Shown in pieces: positions 8,763 to 17,764 of a stretch of DNA of 54,670 nt. The translations under genes and the position numbers were made by a program. The notes under the pieces were generated by a model that ran no database searches, had not been told where the DNA came from, and saw only the letters and a list, made by a program, of their open reading frames with translations. Origin of the DNA: Defluviitaleaceae bacterium (lineage in GTDB: Bacteria > Bacillota > Clostridia > Lachnospirales > WQUN01); NCBI GenBank assembly GCA_009779755.1, contig WRDO01000020.1:1-54670 (forward strand), given 5' to 3'. Numbering within the stretch: position 1 is the stretch's first letter; each line of letters starts with the position of its first letter.

Positions 8763-9355
8763 TGAAATATAATTTGCGTAAAATTATCCCGTTATTATTT
8801 TGCGTCTTCATCTTCATCGCCTACTTCCTCCCCGCGGTGCATTTGACCTTCACCATACTTACAATTGAGCGCGGGACGAGCTTCAGTTTGGCGACTTTTT
8901 TTGATTCCGGCGAGGGCTCGTTTAACCTTGATTTATCGGGTACGGATTTTTCCACGTTCATTAACGACAGCGATGTGGTATCCGATATCAGCCTCCGCGT
9001 GGGGTTTGGCGTGGGGGCGTATTTTACGGCGTTGCTGATGGTTGCGGCGGTGTTTGTTTTTGTGTTGTTAAACCGTTTGGGGCGCGGGCGTATTTTGTTG
9101 GCCGCGTTGTCGCTGGGATTGTACGCGGCAGCGGGTCGGGTTATCCTTAGCGTGGAGGCGCTGGCCAATCGGACGTTAAACGAAGCGGTCGAACGGTTGC
9201 TGGGTTTCTTCGCGCGGTTTATACCTATATCTGATATGATAGGGATAAGGTTGGGTTGGGGTTATTGGCTTACGCTTACCGCGATGGGGGCGTTGTTCGT
9301 TTCCCAGGTTACATATGTTTTATATATAAGGAAGAGGGATGTATCGCATGAATGA
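8762..9355 (+). CDS. Small integral membrane protein, unknown function
   Basis: A 197-residue protein with about four hydrophobic segments: residues 8-25 (IIPLLFCVFIFIAYFLPA), about 80-103, about 110-132 and about 168-190, with a polar extracytoplasmic stretch after the first. The short basic tail YIRKRDVSHE suggests a cytoplasmic C-terminus. No family is recognised. It starts on the previous stop and overlaps the fucosidase start by eight bases, so it probably belongs to the same transcript; a link to glycan uptake is only possible. Confidence 0.65.
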   Translation: MKYNLRKIIPLLFCVFIFIAYFLPAVHLTFTILTIERGTSFSLATFFDSGEGSFNLDLSGTDFSTFINDSDVVSDISLRVGFGVGAYFTALLMVAAVFVFVLLNRLGRGRILLAALSLGLYAAAGRVILSVEALANRTLNEAVERLLGFFARFIPISDMIGIRLGWGYWLTLTAMGALFVSQVTYVLYIRKRDVSHE

Positions 9356-11681
9356 GCTATGGTACGACCGCGAGGCCGCCAATTGGGACGAAGCGTTGCC
9401 GCTGGGTAACGGGCGCATGGGGGCGATGGTGTTTTCCGGCGCGGTTAATGAACGGTTAGCCCTTAACGACGATACGCTGTGGTCGGGCTTCCCCCAATCG
9501 CACGATGTGCCCGGCGCGGCGGAGGAATATAAGCGTGCCCGCGGTATGGCCATGGAAGGCAAATACAGGGAAGCGCAAACGTTTATCGAAGATAAATTTC
9601 TGGGGAAAAATACGCAGCGTTATTTGTCCTTGGGTGATTTGCTGTTGGAAATGCCGCAAACGCATGCCGACCATACGGATTACCGCAGAGGCTTGGATAT
9701 CGGAAACGCCGTTTCCACCGTGCAATATATGGTAGACAGCGTTACTTTTTATCGGGAGGCGTTTATCAGCCATCCCGACCAAGCGTTGGTGATGCGGATA
9801 TGGGCGGACGCGCCGGGCAAGGTTACGTTTACGGCACGGATGGCGTGTCAGTTAAAATCCGTAATTTCCGCGCAAGGTTGTCAAATTACGTTGGAAGGTC
9901 AAGCGGACCCCGTTAACGATCCCGACCCGGCAAAGCAAGGGATGGCGTTTATTGCGAAGGCGTATGTAAAAACCACGAACGGGATGGTAACGGCGGAAGA
10001 TGACGCGTTATGTATCAAAAACGCGGACGAAGCGGTTATCCGCATGACATGGCGTACGAATTTTTTTGACGCGTTTACGCCGCCGATGTTGGGTAACATA
10101 CCCCACCGCGATATTTGTGATAAAGACATGGTTAACGCGTTGGAACTGGACTATAAAACATTAAAAACACGCCATATCAAGGATCATCAATCCCTGTTCA
10201 ATCGGGTGGACATACGCTTTTATACGGATGAAAACATATCCAAGGATAATCTGCCCCTTCCCGAACGGCTTGCCAAATGGGAGGAAGCCGAAAACGATAC
10301 GGACTTGTTTGCGCTGCTGTTCCAATACGGGCGGTATCTGATGATCGCGGGCTCACGCGCGGGTACGAAGCCGCTAAATTTGCAAGGGATATGGAGCCAC
10401 CATATTTGGCCGCCGTGGAGCGGTAACTATACGGTCAATATCAATACCGAAATGAATTATTGGCCTGCGGATATCACCAATTTGGCGGAATGTCACGAGC
10501 CGCTTTTGTCCTTCACCCGTGTGCTGCGCAAAACCGGTGCGAAGACGGCACGCGAGCATTACGGCGCGCGCGGCTTTACGGTGCATCACAATACCGATTT
10601 GTGGGGAATGTCCACACCCGTCGCAAAGGGTGATACTTTTGGTGCGGCGCGCTGGGCTTTTTGGCCGTTGGCTGGAGGATGGCTGGCCAACCACGCGTTT
10701 AACCACTACCTGTATACCCGAAACGATGCCTTCTTGTGGGAAACCGCTTGGCCCGCGGTACACGACGCGGCGCGGTTTTTTTTGGATGTATTAACCGAGG
10801 ATACGGACGGGACGCTAATCTTTGCCCCTTCCACTTCGCCCGAAAATGACTTTACGTACGACGGCGGGCCGCTTGCCGTGTGTAAGACGACAACCATGAC
10901 AACGGCGATCATCAAGGAAACATTGATTAATGCGATTTATTGCTGCGAAAAATTAAAAACTGAAGACTACCTTATCGAAAAATATAACCTTCCCCCGTAT
11001 CCGGAAACTGATTTTTGCGTTGAAGCCGCCGAAGCGCTTGCAAAGCTCCCCGCTTATGAAATCGGCCAACGCGGCGGATTGCTGGAATGGAGCGAGGAAT
11101 TGCCCGAACACGAACCGCAGCATAGGCACACGTCCCATCTGTACCCGTTGTATCCCGGGCGGGAAATCGAAGCGGGTACGGCATTGGCTGACGCTTGCCG
11201 CAAGACACTTGACTTGCGCGGCGACGAAAGTACGGGATGGGCCTTGGCGTGGCGGATCAATCTGTTCGCGCGGTTGCGTGACGCGGAACGGGCGTTTTCA
11301 TTCCTAAAGATGCAATTGCGCCCGAGCGAGGGTTGGCGTGGCGGTTGCTACCCCAACCTGTTCGGTTCGCATCCGCCGTTCCAAATCGATTCGAACTTCG
11401 GCGCAACGGCGGGTATCGCGGAAATGATTTTGCAAAGTAAACCCGATAATATAATTTTATTATTGCCCGCTTTACCCAAGGCGTTGAGCAGCGGCTATGT
11501 GCGCGGCTTACGTGCGATGGGCGGCGTGACAGTGGATATGGAATTCGGGGGGACGCTGTTAACGGAAGCGTCATTGACCTTGGATGCACACCTGACCGCG
11601 CGGGATTTTATTATTAAATATGGGGATAAAAGTACGACGCTGCACTTAACGCCCGGGCAAACCGTTGTTTTTATTCCATGA
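9348..11681 (+). CDS. Glycoside hydrolase family 95, alpha-L-fucosidase type
   Basis: About 777 residues starting MNELWYDREAANWDEALP, then LGNGRMGAMVFSG and LNDDTLWSG, the hallmark N-terminus of GH95 enzymes, inverting hydrolases that remove terminal alpha-1,2-fucose (or galactose) from glycans. Also seen: NLQGIWSHHIWPPWSGN with NINTEMNYWPA near residue 362, the region of the catalytic Asn pair in bifidobacterial AfcA; HHNTDLWG; APSTSPENDF; and FQIDSNFGATAG near 681, with the likely catalytic Asp. There is no signal peptide, so it acts inside the cell on imported oligosaccharides. ATG 9348 is preferred over 9339 because GAGGG at 9334-9338 is well spaced from it. The stop overlaps ispH by four bases. 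Confidence 0.9.
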   Translation: MNELWYDREAANWDEALPLGNGRMGAMVFSGAVNERLALNDDTLWSGFPQSHDVPGAAEEYKRARGMAMEGKYREAQTFIEDKFLGKNTQRYLSLGDLLLEMPQTHADHTDYRRGLDIGNAVSTVQYMVDSVTFYREAFISHPDQALVMRIWADAPGKVTFTARMACQLKSVISAQGCQITLEGQADPVNDPDPAKQGMAFIAKAYVKTTNGMVTAEDDALCIKNADEAVIRMTWRTNFFDAFTPPMLGNIPHRDICDKDMVNALELDYKTLKTRHIKDHQSLFNRVDIRFYTDENISKDNLPLPERLAKWEEAENDTDLFALLFQYGRYLMIAGSRAGTKPLNLQGIWSHHIWPPWSGNYTVNINTEMNYWPADITNLAECHEPLLSFTRVLRKTGAKTAREHYGARGFTVHHNTDLWGMSTPVAKGDTFGAARWAFWPLAGGWLANHAFNHYLYTRNDAFLWETAWPAVHDAARFFLDVLTEDTDGTLIFAPSTSPENDFTYDGGPLAVCKTTTMTTAIIKETLINAIYCCEKLKTEDYLIEKYNLPPYPETDFCVEAAEALAKLPAYEIGQRGGLLEWSEELPEHEPQHRHTSHLYPLYPGREIEAGTALADACRKTLDLRGDESTGWALAWRINLFARLRDAERAFSFLKMQLRPSEGWRGGCYPNLFGSHPPFQIDSNFGATAGIAEMILQSKPDNIILLLPALPKALSSGYVRGLRAMGGVTVDMEFGGTLLTEASLTLDAHLTARDFIIKYGDKSTTLHLTPGQTVVFIP

Positions 11682-12553
11682 ATATCATCGTCCCCAAGCA
11701 TTCCGGCTTTTGCCACGGAGTTAAGCGATCGGTTAAGGAAGCGTATGCCTTGGCGGGAAAAGGAAATGCCTTTATGTACGGCGAGGTTGTGCACAATCCG
11801 GTCGTGATGGCAAACCTGATGAAATGCGGCATAAGCCCGATACAGGATTTAACGGACGTTACAAACGATTCGGGTAAAAATCCGAAACTCCTGATCCGTG
11901 CCCATGGCGTACCTGTGTCCGTGTTGGAGGAAGCCGCCAAACGGGGGATCGAAATCATTGACATGACCTGCCACCACGTAAAAAAAATCCACGCGATCGT
12001 GGCAAATGCCTCGGCGCGCGGAATGGATGTCATCGTGTGCGGCACGCACGGCCACCCCGAAGTGCAAGGCCATTTGAGCCGCGTAAAGACGCAGGTCGTT
12101 ACCGTACAGGATTTGGACGAAGCGCGTCGGATCATTCCCGGATTAACGTTTTCGAAAGAAGGCGTTTGCTTGGTGGCGCAAACCACGCATAATAAACGAA
12201 CCTACGAGGAAGTCCGCGCTTTCCTGGCCAAAGAATGCGCAAACATACCCTTCTTGGAGCCGTTCGATACGATTTGCGGCGCGACCGCCCACCGACAGGA
12301 TGAAATCCGCGAGCTGGCCAAAACCGCCGACGCCTGTATCATCGTAGGCGGCAGGAACAGTTCCAACGTGACGAAGCTGTACGAAATCGCAAGGGAATAT
12401 TGTGCGCGTACCCAACACATCGAATCGGCCGATCAACTGGATTACGGATTATTCCGCGGCGCGGAAACCGTCGTTATCGCGGGGGGTGCGTCCACCCCCG
12501 ACGAAAGCGTGCGGGAGGTCGTGCGGAAAACGGAGGGGTTAAGCGGTGAGTAA
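11678..12553 (+). CDS. ispH: 4-hydroxy-3-methylbut-2-enyl diphosphate reductase
   Basis: A 291-residue LytB/IspH protein catalysing the last step of the MEP isoprenoid pathway, producing IPP and DMAPP with a [4Fe-4S] cluster. The three cluster cysteines are Cys12 (HSGFCHGV), Cys98 (DMTCHHVKK) and Cys200 (FDTICGATAHRQ). His126-Pro-Glu128 in GTHGHPEV match the substrate-binding His and Glu. IVGGRNSSNVTKL and the closing GGASTPDESV are also typical. Length is normal, without an S1 extension. It overlaps the GH95 stop (ATGA) and runs 15 bases into the convergent kinase gene. Confidence 0.95.
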   Translation: MNIIVPKHSGFCHGVKRSVKEAYALAGKGNAFMYGEVVHNPVVMANLMKCGISPIQDLTDVTNDSGKNPKLLIRAHGVPVSVLEEAAKRGIEIIDMTCHHVKKIHAIVANASARGMDVIVCGTHGHPEVQGHLSRVKTQVVTVQDLDEARRIIPGLTFSKEGVCLVAQTTHNKRTYEEVRAFLAKECANIPFLEPFDTICGATAHRQDEIRELAKTADACIIVGGRNSSNVTKLYEIAREYCARTQHIESADQLDYGLFRGAETVVIAGGASTPDESVREVVRKTEGLSGE

Positions 12554-13198
12554 CCGTACGACTGCCTTGCATCCGCCCATCATATTCGGTTGCAATTCCA
12601 ACCTGCCGCCCATACGATCCAAAAGCCATCGCGCAATCGGTAACCCCAAGCCGTTTCCTTGGGGTTTTTTGCTGCATCCGTGCGTTTCCGAATAACCGGG
12701 GCCGTTATCGCAAATGGTGACGCACGCGTAATCCCCTTCGGTCGCGGCGGAAAGGGTAACTTCGGGATAAGGATGGCCGCCGCCGCTGACGGCTTCCACA
12801 GCATTTTTAATCAAATTGGAGAACACCATACGTACGCTTACTTCGTGGGCGCGGATGGTAAGCGGCGCGTGGGGGGTCAGGAGGAACCGGACCCCCGGCC
12901 ACGCGGCTTGATACATACCCAAGACTTCCCCCAATACTTCATATAAATCGAAATCGAACGCCAAGGGTTGGCCGTATGTGACGGAAAGCATTTCCTGCGC
13001 CAAGTCCACGATGGTATTGAGCGCGCGTTCGATATGGTCGAAGCCTTTTTTATCGATCCCGTTGCGAAGCAATTGCACATGCGCTAAAGCCAACGCCGCC
13101 GGGTTTTTTATTTCATGGGCCAATGCCAAGGCACGAATCGCTTGCGATCCGTCGTTTGTTGTCATGCCGCAAAGTGCGGTCTCATCCGTCAACGGCAT
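12539..13198 (-). CDS. Soluble sensor histidine kinase (HisKA-HATPase)
   Basis: A 219-residue kinase without membrane segments or sensor domain. The phospho-acceptor is His28 in LALAHEIKNPAALALA; an N box (VFSNLIKNAVEAV), a G1 box (ICDNGPG) and a G2 box (GNGLGLPIARWLLDRMGG) follow. The HEIKNP form is common in NtrB-like and sporulation-type kinases. No response regulator is adjacent on this strand. It lies four bases after the LysM membrane-protein gene with AAGGAGA as ribosome site, so the two are probably one operon and that protein could supply the input; this is inference. It overlaps the ispH 3' end. Confidence 0.85.
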   Translation of the reverse strand: MPLTDETALCGMTTNDGSQAIRALALAHEIKNPAALALAHVQLLRNGIDKKGFDHIERALNTIVDLAQEMLSVTYGQPLAFDFDLYEVLGEVLGMYQAAWPGVRFLLTPHAPLTIRAHEVSVRMVFSNLIKNAVEAVSGGGHPYPEVTLSAATEGDYACVTICDNGPGYSETHGCSKKPQGNGLGLPIARWLLDRMGGRLELQPNMMGGCKAVVRLLTA

Positions 13199-13202
13199 AT
13201 AT

Positions 13203-14540
13203 CTATCTCCTTGGCAGCAACAAAGTGGAACCCGCGACGATAAGATTGGGATTTTGGATGTCGTTTAGCGCGATGATATCGTCCACGCGGCCTGCGTCAC
13301 CGAAGAAATAGGTGCTGATACCGATTAGGCTGTCACCCGGTTGGATTATATAAACGAGGGGGATTTCCGGGAAGGCACGGTTATCGGGTATGAGTCCCGT
13401 GGCAACGGTTTCATCCGTACCCCCGTCGCTTTGCGGGGGCGGCGTCGCGCCGGGAAGCGGTGAAGCGGGCGGCAGTTCACCCGTTTGCGGACCTGTGGGC
13501 GTATCCGTATGGGGGGTCGGTTCGGGGGTGGGCGTGATGCCTACCAGTTCCTGTTCGGCGAAAACGGGGGCCAAACCTTCGTTATGCATTTGTGCAAGCA
13601 GATTACGGTAGCCCGTGGTAAGGAATTGAATCTCCGTCTCCATCCGTTCGATACGATCGGCGTTGCGCACCAACTCAAATCCCATGACAAAAACGATCAC
13701 AAGTAATACCGCACACAGGCTTCCCATCAATTGCAGCGGGCGCCGCGGTAACAACGCACCCCTTCGGCGCATACGCTGGTTAGCATAGCGGCCGGGTGCG
13801 CGAAGGGTCTCTTCGGCTTCTTCCTGCTCGGTACGGTATGCGGAATACCGTGGGGCGATGAGGGGAGGAGCCTCTTCGCTTTGTGCTTCGGGCGGTGATA
13901 ATTCCGCCAGATCAAGTTCGTCCTCGGTGTACATAGTGGGTTGGATATCGATGAATGTGGGTGCCTTGGCGGTATAGTCCATCGCCTTATTGGCCAGCAT
14001 GTATTCATGCATGTTTATGTTCTTGTCGTAGTAGATGAAGTAACCGTTAAGCTCCGTCATACGTTCGGCCGGCGTCATTGCGTCGGCGTTGGGAATGTAA
14101 AACGCGTTGGCCCGTTCCAGCGGGTCGGTGACGAACATCACCTGATACGGTTTGCGGAATTGCCTGAGGTGGTACGCGGCGTAGTGTTGGTTCAGGAATG
14201 TGCCGTAGCTGGGTTGTGATTGCATCCAACCGAGGATTTCCATCCCGTTGAAATGCTCCTCCAGCATTTGCTGGGCGTAGTCCACGCTCTTTTCCGAAAA
14301 ACGCAGGAAACCTTCGCTCTCCTCCGTGTGTTTGCCGTGTATGGCGCCGTTGACGAACACGATGGGTTGGCCGTCGATGACGAGATGCCGCCCTACGAGG
14401 AAGGCCAGCCGCTCGCTGTAACCCCCCGCTTCCGCGTACTGATGCAGAAACGTACAAACGTAGTCTTCGACGTAAATACGCAATCCGTCGCCAATGCTGC
14501 CGATTTGCTTTATGTTGGTAGGCAATGTAAAATCGCTCAT
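13203..14540 (-). CDS. Membrane protein with an N-terminal MPN/JAMM-like domain and C-terminal LysM
   Basis: A 445-residue protein. Residues about 10-150 read like an MPN (JAB1/Rpn11) fold: SERLAFLVGRHLVIDG with Glu43, a DYAQQMLEEH helix, then EILGWMQSQPSYGTFLN (101-117) and VMFVTDP (134-140). The metal-binding HxH of active JAMM proteases (consensus GWxHSHP) is QSQP here, so it should be catalytically dead. A single membrane segment lies at about 270-290, then a Pro/Thr linker, then LysM (YIIQPGDSLIGISTYFFG to NLIVAGSTLLLPRR). LysM binds peptidoglycan, so the N-terminus should be cytoplasmic. The start has AAAGGAG nine bases upstream. A kinase gene follows within four bases. Confidence 0.75.
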   Translation of the reverse strand: MSDFTLPTNIKQIGSIGDGLRIYVEDYVCTFLHQYAEAGGYSERLAFLVGRHLVIDGQPIVFVNGAIHGKHTEESEGFLRFSEKSVDYAQQMLEEHFNGMEILGWMQSQPSYGTFLNQHYAAYHLRQFRKPYQVMFVTDPLERANAFYIPNADAMTPAERMTELNGYFIYYDKNINMHEYMLANKAMDYTAKAPTFIDIQPTMYTEDELDLAELSPPEAQSEEAPPLIAPRYSAYRTEQEEAEETLRAPGRYANQRMRRRGALLPRRPLQLMGSLCAVLLVIVFVMGFELVRNADRIERMETEIQFLTTGYRNLLAQMHNEGLAPVFAEQELVGITPTPEPTPHTDTPTGPQTGELPPASPLPGATPPPQSDGGTDETVATGLIPDNRAFPEIPLVYIIQPGDSLIGISTYFFGDAGRVDDIIALNDIQNPNLIVAGSTLLLPRR

Positions 14541-14556
14541 ACCCCCACGCTCCTTT

Positions 14557-14612
14557 GCTTGCCGATTATTATGGATCGGCTTACGAAGTCCGATCCGTAT
14601 GTTGTGGCAAGC
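14557..14612. other. Nested inverted repeats in a divergent intergenic region
   Basis: GCTTGCC (14557-14563) pairs with GGCAAGC (14606-14612), and inside them GGATCGG (14573-14579) pairs with CCGATCC (14590-14596). There is no T run, so it is not a standard terminator. It sits between two genes transcribed away from each other and could be an operator or a leader hairpin for either. Confidence 0.4.
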
Positions 14613-14707
14613 CTAACAAGCAGGGGTTGCGATAAATGGAAAAACTTGGTGCGGGTTGTCTCGTTTTTGAAAGCAAAAAATTGTATTTAACGACAGGGAG
14701 GTCCCAC

Positions 14708-15754
14708 ATGTACGAGTTCTACATGCGCAACAAAAAAATCATCGACCGTATGGCGTTCTTCGCATTGATCACCTTTCTTGTGTACGCGTTGTTCACTTTC
14801 CTTTGGGTATACCTTTCCCCGTTCTTCTTCGGGCTCATCATCGCCCTGATCATGGAACCGCTGATCCGCTTTATGTTAAAACGCTTCAAGTTTAAACGGT
14901 GGATGGCGGCTTTATTATGCCTGTTAATTTTTATGACTGCGGCGGCGTCTTTGGGCGCGTGGCTGGTGAATACATTGGCCCGCCAAATCGGTTCGTTTGT
15001 GGAAACCGCACCCGCGCAAATCGAGGAAATTGTATACCGCAGTGAAGCATGGTTTGCCCGTATTACGGCCGGCTTGCCCGATTCGGTAAACATCCCCGAC
15101 ATGCAGGATACGTTGCTTTCGATGGTGATGGGGCTCTTCGGCGGATTGGTGCAGGACCAAGCCCCGCGCTGGGCGGCGGCCGTGCCGGAATTTTTCATCA
15201 ACGTGATCCTGACGTTGGTCAGCGCGTTTTTCTTCATGGCGGACAGGGAACGCATTTTCTCCGCCGTTGCGCGGAATTGCCCGAAGGGGCTCACCGTACA
15301 CTTCCGCCAAACGGGTAAGAGCTTTTCCAAAGCGATAAAGGGGTATTTGCGCGCGCAATATATCCTGATGGCTATGGTCGGGATCATCAGTATCATCGGT
15401 TTATTGATTATCCGCAGCCCGTTTGCGCTTTTGATCGGTTTGCTGCTGGCGGTGCTGGATTTCTTGCCTATCGTGGGCGCGGGGTCGGTATTGATACCGT
15501 GGGCGTTGATTTCGTTTATCACGAGCAATCCCAGCCAAGGCGTCAGCTTATTGATTATCTACGGCGTCATCACCGTTACGAGGCAGGTGTTGCAACCGAA
15601 AATATTGGGCGACCAAATCGGCGTGCATCCGCTGGTGTCGCTGATGTCGATCTTCATCGGTTTCCGTTTGTTCGGATTGTTGGGTTTGATTATCGGGCCT
15701 ACGTTGGTGATGCTGTTATTCGCGGCGAAGCAGGGAGAAGAAGAAATTGCATAG
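14708..15754 (+). CDS. AI-2E family / YtvI-like membrane permease
   Basis: A 348-residue integral membrane protein of the UPF0118 (AI-2E transporter) family. Several hydrophobic segments are visible (FFALITFLVYALFTFLWVYL, the region near 70-90, VILTLVSAFFFMADRE, then the conserved C-terminal block with LDFLPIVGAGSVLIPWAL and LGDQIGVHPLVSLMSIFIG). Members include the Bacillus YtvI sporulation membrane protein; substrate is unknown. ATG 14708 behind AGGGAGG is chosen over an in-frame start at 14636. The response-regulator gene begins inside its 3' end, so they are co-transcribed. Confidence 0.85.
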   Translation: MYEFYMRNKKIIDRMAFFALITFLVYALFTFLWVYLSPFFFGLIIALIMEPLIRFMLKRFKFKRWMAALLCLLIFMTAAASLGAWLVNTLARQIGSFVETAPAQIEEIVYRSEAWFARITAGLPDSVNIPDMQDTLLSMVMGLFGGLVQDQAPRWAAAVPEFFINVILTLVSAFFFMADRERIFSAVARNCPKGLTVHFRQTGKSFSKAIKGYLRAQYILMAMVGIISIIGLLIIRSPFALLIGLLLAVLDFLPIVGAGSVLIPWALISFITSNPSQGVSLLIIYGVITVTRQVLQPKILGDQIGVHPLVSLMSIFIGFRLFGLLGLIIGPTLVMLLFAAKQGEEEIA

Positions 15755-16409
15755 GATTTTATTATGCGAGGACGAAGAAAATATCGTCACGTTTCTGCGC
15801 GCGGAATTGGAATATGACGGCTTTGCCGTGGATGTCGCGCCGGACGGCGAAGATGCGATGCGGTTATTTACCGAAAACGAATACGATTTGATTCTGCTGG
15901 ACATCATGCTCCCCGCAAAAAACGGGCTGGAATGCCTGCGCGAAATGCGTAAGACAAGCCGTATCCCCGTTATTATCCTCACCGCCCGCAAGGAAGTGTA
16001 CGACAAGGTCGCTTTTCTTAACGCCGGAGCGGACGACTATGTGACAAAGCCGTTCGATACACTTGAGCTGATCGCGCGTATCAAACGCAATATCGCCCGC
16101 GGAACGGGGGAGGGGGCGCCTTCCGTGCCGCAGTGTTTACATATATGTAAGGAAGGCTACCGCGCGACCGTGGCGGGTAATGAGTTGAAGCTGACCAAAA
16201 CGGAATTCGAAATCCTAACCTTCCTGTACGATAACGCGGGTAAGGTAAAGACCCGTGAAGAAATCATCCGTGCCGTGTTCGGCGATTTTTACGGCGAATC
16301 GAATGTCGTGGACGCCAATATCAAAAATATCCGCGCCAAGGTCGCCTTGCATACGGATCATGAAATCATCAAAACCGTACGCGGCAAGGGTTATGTGATA
16401 CAAGTATGA
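15747..16409 (+). CDS. OmpR-family response regulator
   Basis: A 220-residue regulator with a receiver domain (acidic ED at 9-10, phospho-acceptor Asp52 in LILLDIMLP, Lys in TKPF) and a winged-helix DNA-binding domain (LTKTEFEILTFLYDNAGKV, then VDANIKNIRAK and TVRGKGYVI). The start is TTG at 15747, with AGGGAG at the right distance; it overlaps the permease stop by eight bases. It is coupled by ATGA to the histidine kinase gene that follows, its likely partner. Target genes cannot be read from the sequence. Confidence 0.93.
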   Translation: MHRILLCEDEENIVTFLRAELEYDGFAVDVAPDGEDAMRLFTENEYDLILLDIMLPAKNGLECLREMRKTSRIPVIILTARKEVYDKVAFLNAGADDYVTKPFDTLELIARIKRNIARGTGEGAPSVPQCLHICKEGYRATVAGNELKLTKTEFEILTFLYDNAGKVKTREEIIRAVFGDFYGESNVVDANIKNIRAKVALHTDHEIIKTVRGKGYVIQV

Positions 16410-17428
16410 AAATAACGCTCACCCGCACCACGCGTTTGACGCTTTTTTCTACGGCGGTAATTACGGTCATTATGTTTTTCGTGCAAATATTTTTGATAGA
16501 AAGCATCGGTTTTATTAGTGAACCGTACATCGCCGTCTTGGTCGCGTTGCCCGTGACCGCATTGGCGGCTTTTTTTATCAGTTCCTTAATCATAGACCGT
16601 GCGCTCAACCCCATCCGCCTAATGATCGAACGTATCCGCGAAATCGGCAACATGAACTTTTCAAAACCCCTCATCACGTACGGCGAAGGCGAGGACGTGC
16701 GCGAATACGCCGACGCGTTTAACCAAATAGCGTACAGGCTCAACGGCTACATCGAACGGCAGAAGCGTTTTATTTCCGACGCGTCCCATGAACTTGCCAC
16801 GCCCATCACCATCATTAACGGCCATGCGGATATGCTCCTGCGTTGGGGGGCGGAAAATCCGCAAACGCTGGAAAACGGATTGACGACGATAAAACGCGAA
16901 GCCCTGCGCATGAACGACCTCGTGGACAGCCTGCTGATACTCGCCCGCAGCGATTCGGGCAAACAGGTATACGCTTTTAAGGAAACGGACATGGTCGAAC
17001 TCTTGGAGGAAAGCATCGCCGAAGCACGGCTCATCGCGCCGGATTTCACATTCGAAGCAAACATCACCCCCGATCTTTCCGCGGTTATCGATAATGTCGC
17101 GGTCAAACGCGTGATGCGCATTTTATTTTCCAACGCCGTCAAATACAGTGAAGATAATAAACGCATAACCGTAACCGCACACGCCTCCCACGGCATGATA
17201 CATGTAACCGTAAGGGACAAAGGCATCGGTATCCCCGCCGAACACTTACCCCGCATCTTCGAACGCTTCTACCGCGCGGACGCCTCCCGCACGTTGAAAA
17301 CGGGCTCCAGCGGCTTGGGGCTCGCAATTGCCCGGGAAATTATTACAGCGCATGGCGGGGAGATACGCGTGCAAAGTGTGGTGGGGGAGGGGACGGAGGT
17401 TGCGTTCTTCATTAAATCCTCGGTATAA
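16406..17428 (+). CDS. Sensor histidine kinase (HAMP-HisKA-HATPase)
   Basis: A 340-residue membrane kinase. Two membrane segments (about 11-32 and 41-64) enclose only a few extracytoplasmic residues, so signals are probably sensed in the membrane, by a neighbour or in the envelope. A HAMP linker (LNPIRLMIERIREI) follows, then His128 in FISDASHELATPI, an N box near 235, DKGIGIP and GSSGLGLAIAREI. It is the partner of the OmpR-type regulator, whose stop it overlaps by four bases. The small loop is the feature seen in intramembrane-sensing kinases that often respond to cell-envelope stress. Confidence 0.92.
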   Translation: MKITLTRTTRLTLFSTAVITVIMFFVQIFLIESIGFISEPYIAVLVALPVTALAAFFISSLIIDRALNPIRLMIERIREIGNMNFSKPLITYGEGEDVREYADAFNQIAYRLNGYIERQKRFISDASHELATPITIINGHADMLLRWGAENPQTLENGLTTIKREALRMNDLVDSLLILARSDSGKQVYAFKETDMVELLEESIAEARLIAPDFTFEANITPDLSAVIDNVAVKRVMRILFSNAVKYSEDNKRITVTAHASHGMIHVTVRDKGIGIPAEHLPRIFERFYRADASRTLKTGSSGLGLAIAREIITAHGGEIRVQSVVGEGTEVAFFIKSSV

Positions 17429-17460
17429 TATTAAAAACAAACATACAAGATGGTGGTAAC

Positions 17461-17760
17461 TTGATTAAATACGAAGGTATATTTTTTGATTGGGATGATA
17501 CAAAGGAAGCAATAAATAAAAAGAAGCACGGAATATCCTTTGATGAAGCCATGACGGCATTTACCGATAAATACGCGCAAATTTATGATGATGAAGAACA
17601 TTCGTCAGAAGAAGAACGCTTTATATTAATCGGGTATAGTGAAATAAAACGTTTGTTGATGGTGTGCCATTGTTACAGGGATGACGATAAAATCACCCGC
17701 ATAATATCCGCAAGGAAAGCAACAAGGCACGAACGTAATAAGTATGAAAGGAAGGCTTGA
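17461..17760 (+). CDS. Second BrnT-family toxin (DUF497)
   Basis: A 99-residue protein with the BrnT pattern: FFDWDDTKEAINKKKHGISF, FILIGYSE, CHCYRDDDKITRIISARKAT. It is a diverged paralogue of the toxin at 7098. The only usable start is TTG at 17461, behind a GGTGG run. The toxin-antitoxin pair sits just after the two-component kinase gene. The expected activity is ribonuclease, inhibited by the small protein encoded next. Confidence 0.83.
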   Translation: MIKYEGIFFDWDDTKEAINKKKHGISFDEAMTAFTDKYAQIYDDEEHSSEEERFILIGYSEIKRLLMVCHCYRDDDKITRIISARKATRHERNKYERKA

Positions 17761-17764
17761 TATA

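Noticed and set aside
14719..15528. Long antisense frame (269 residues) under the YtvI-like gene
   Set aside because: It is the shadow of a GC-biased membrane-protein gene, with no start signal and Lys/Ile/Asn-rich nonsense composition.
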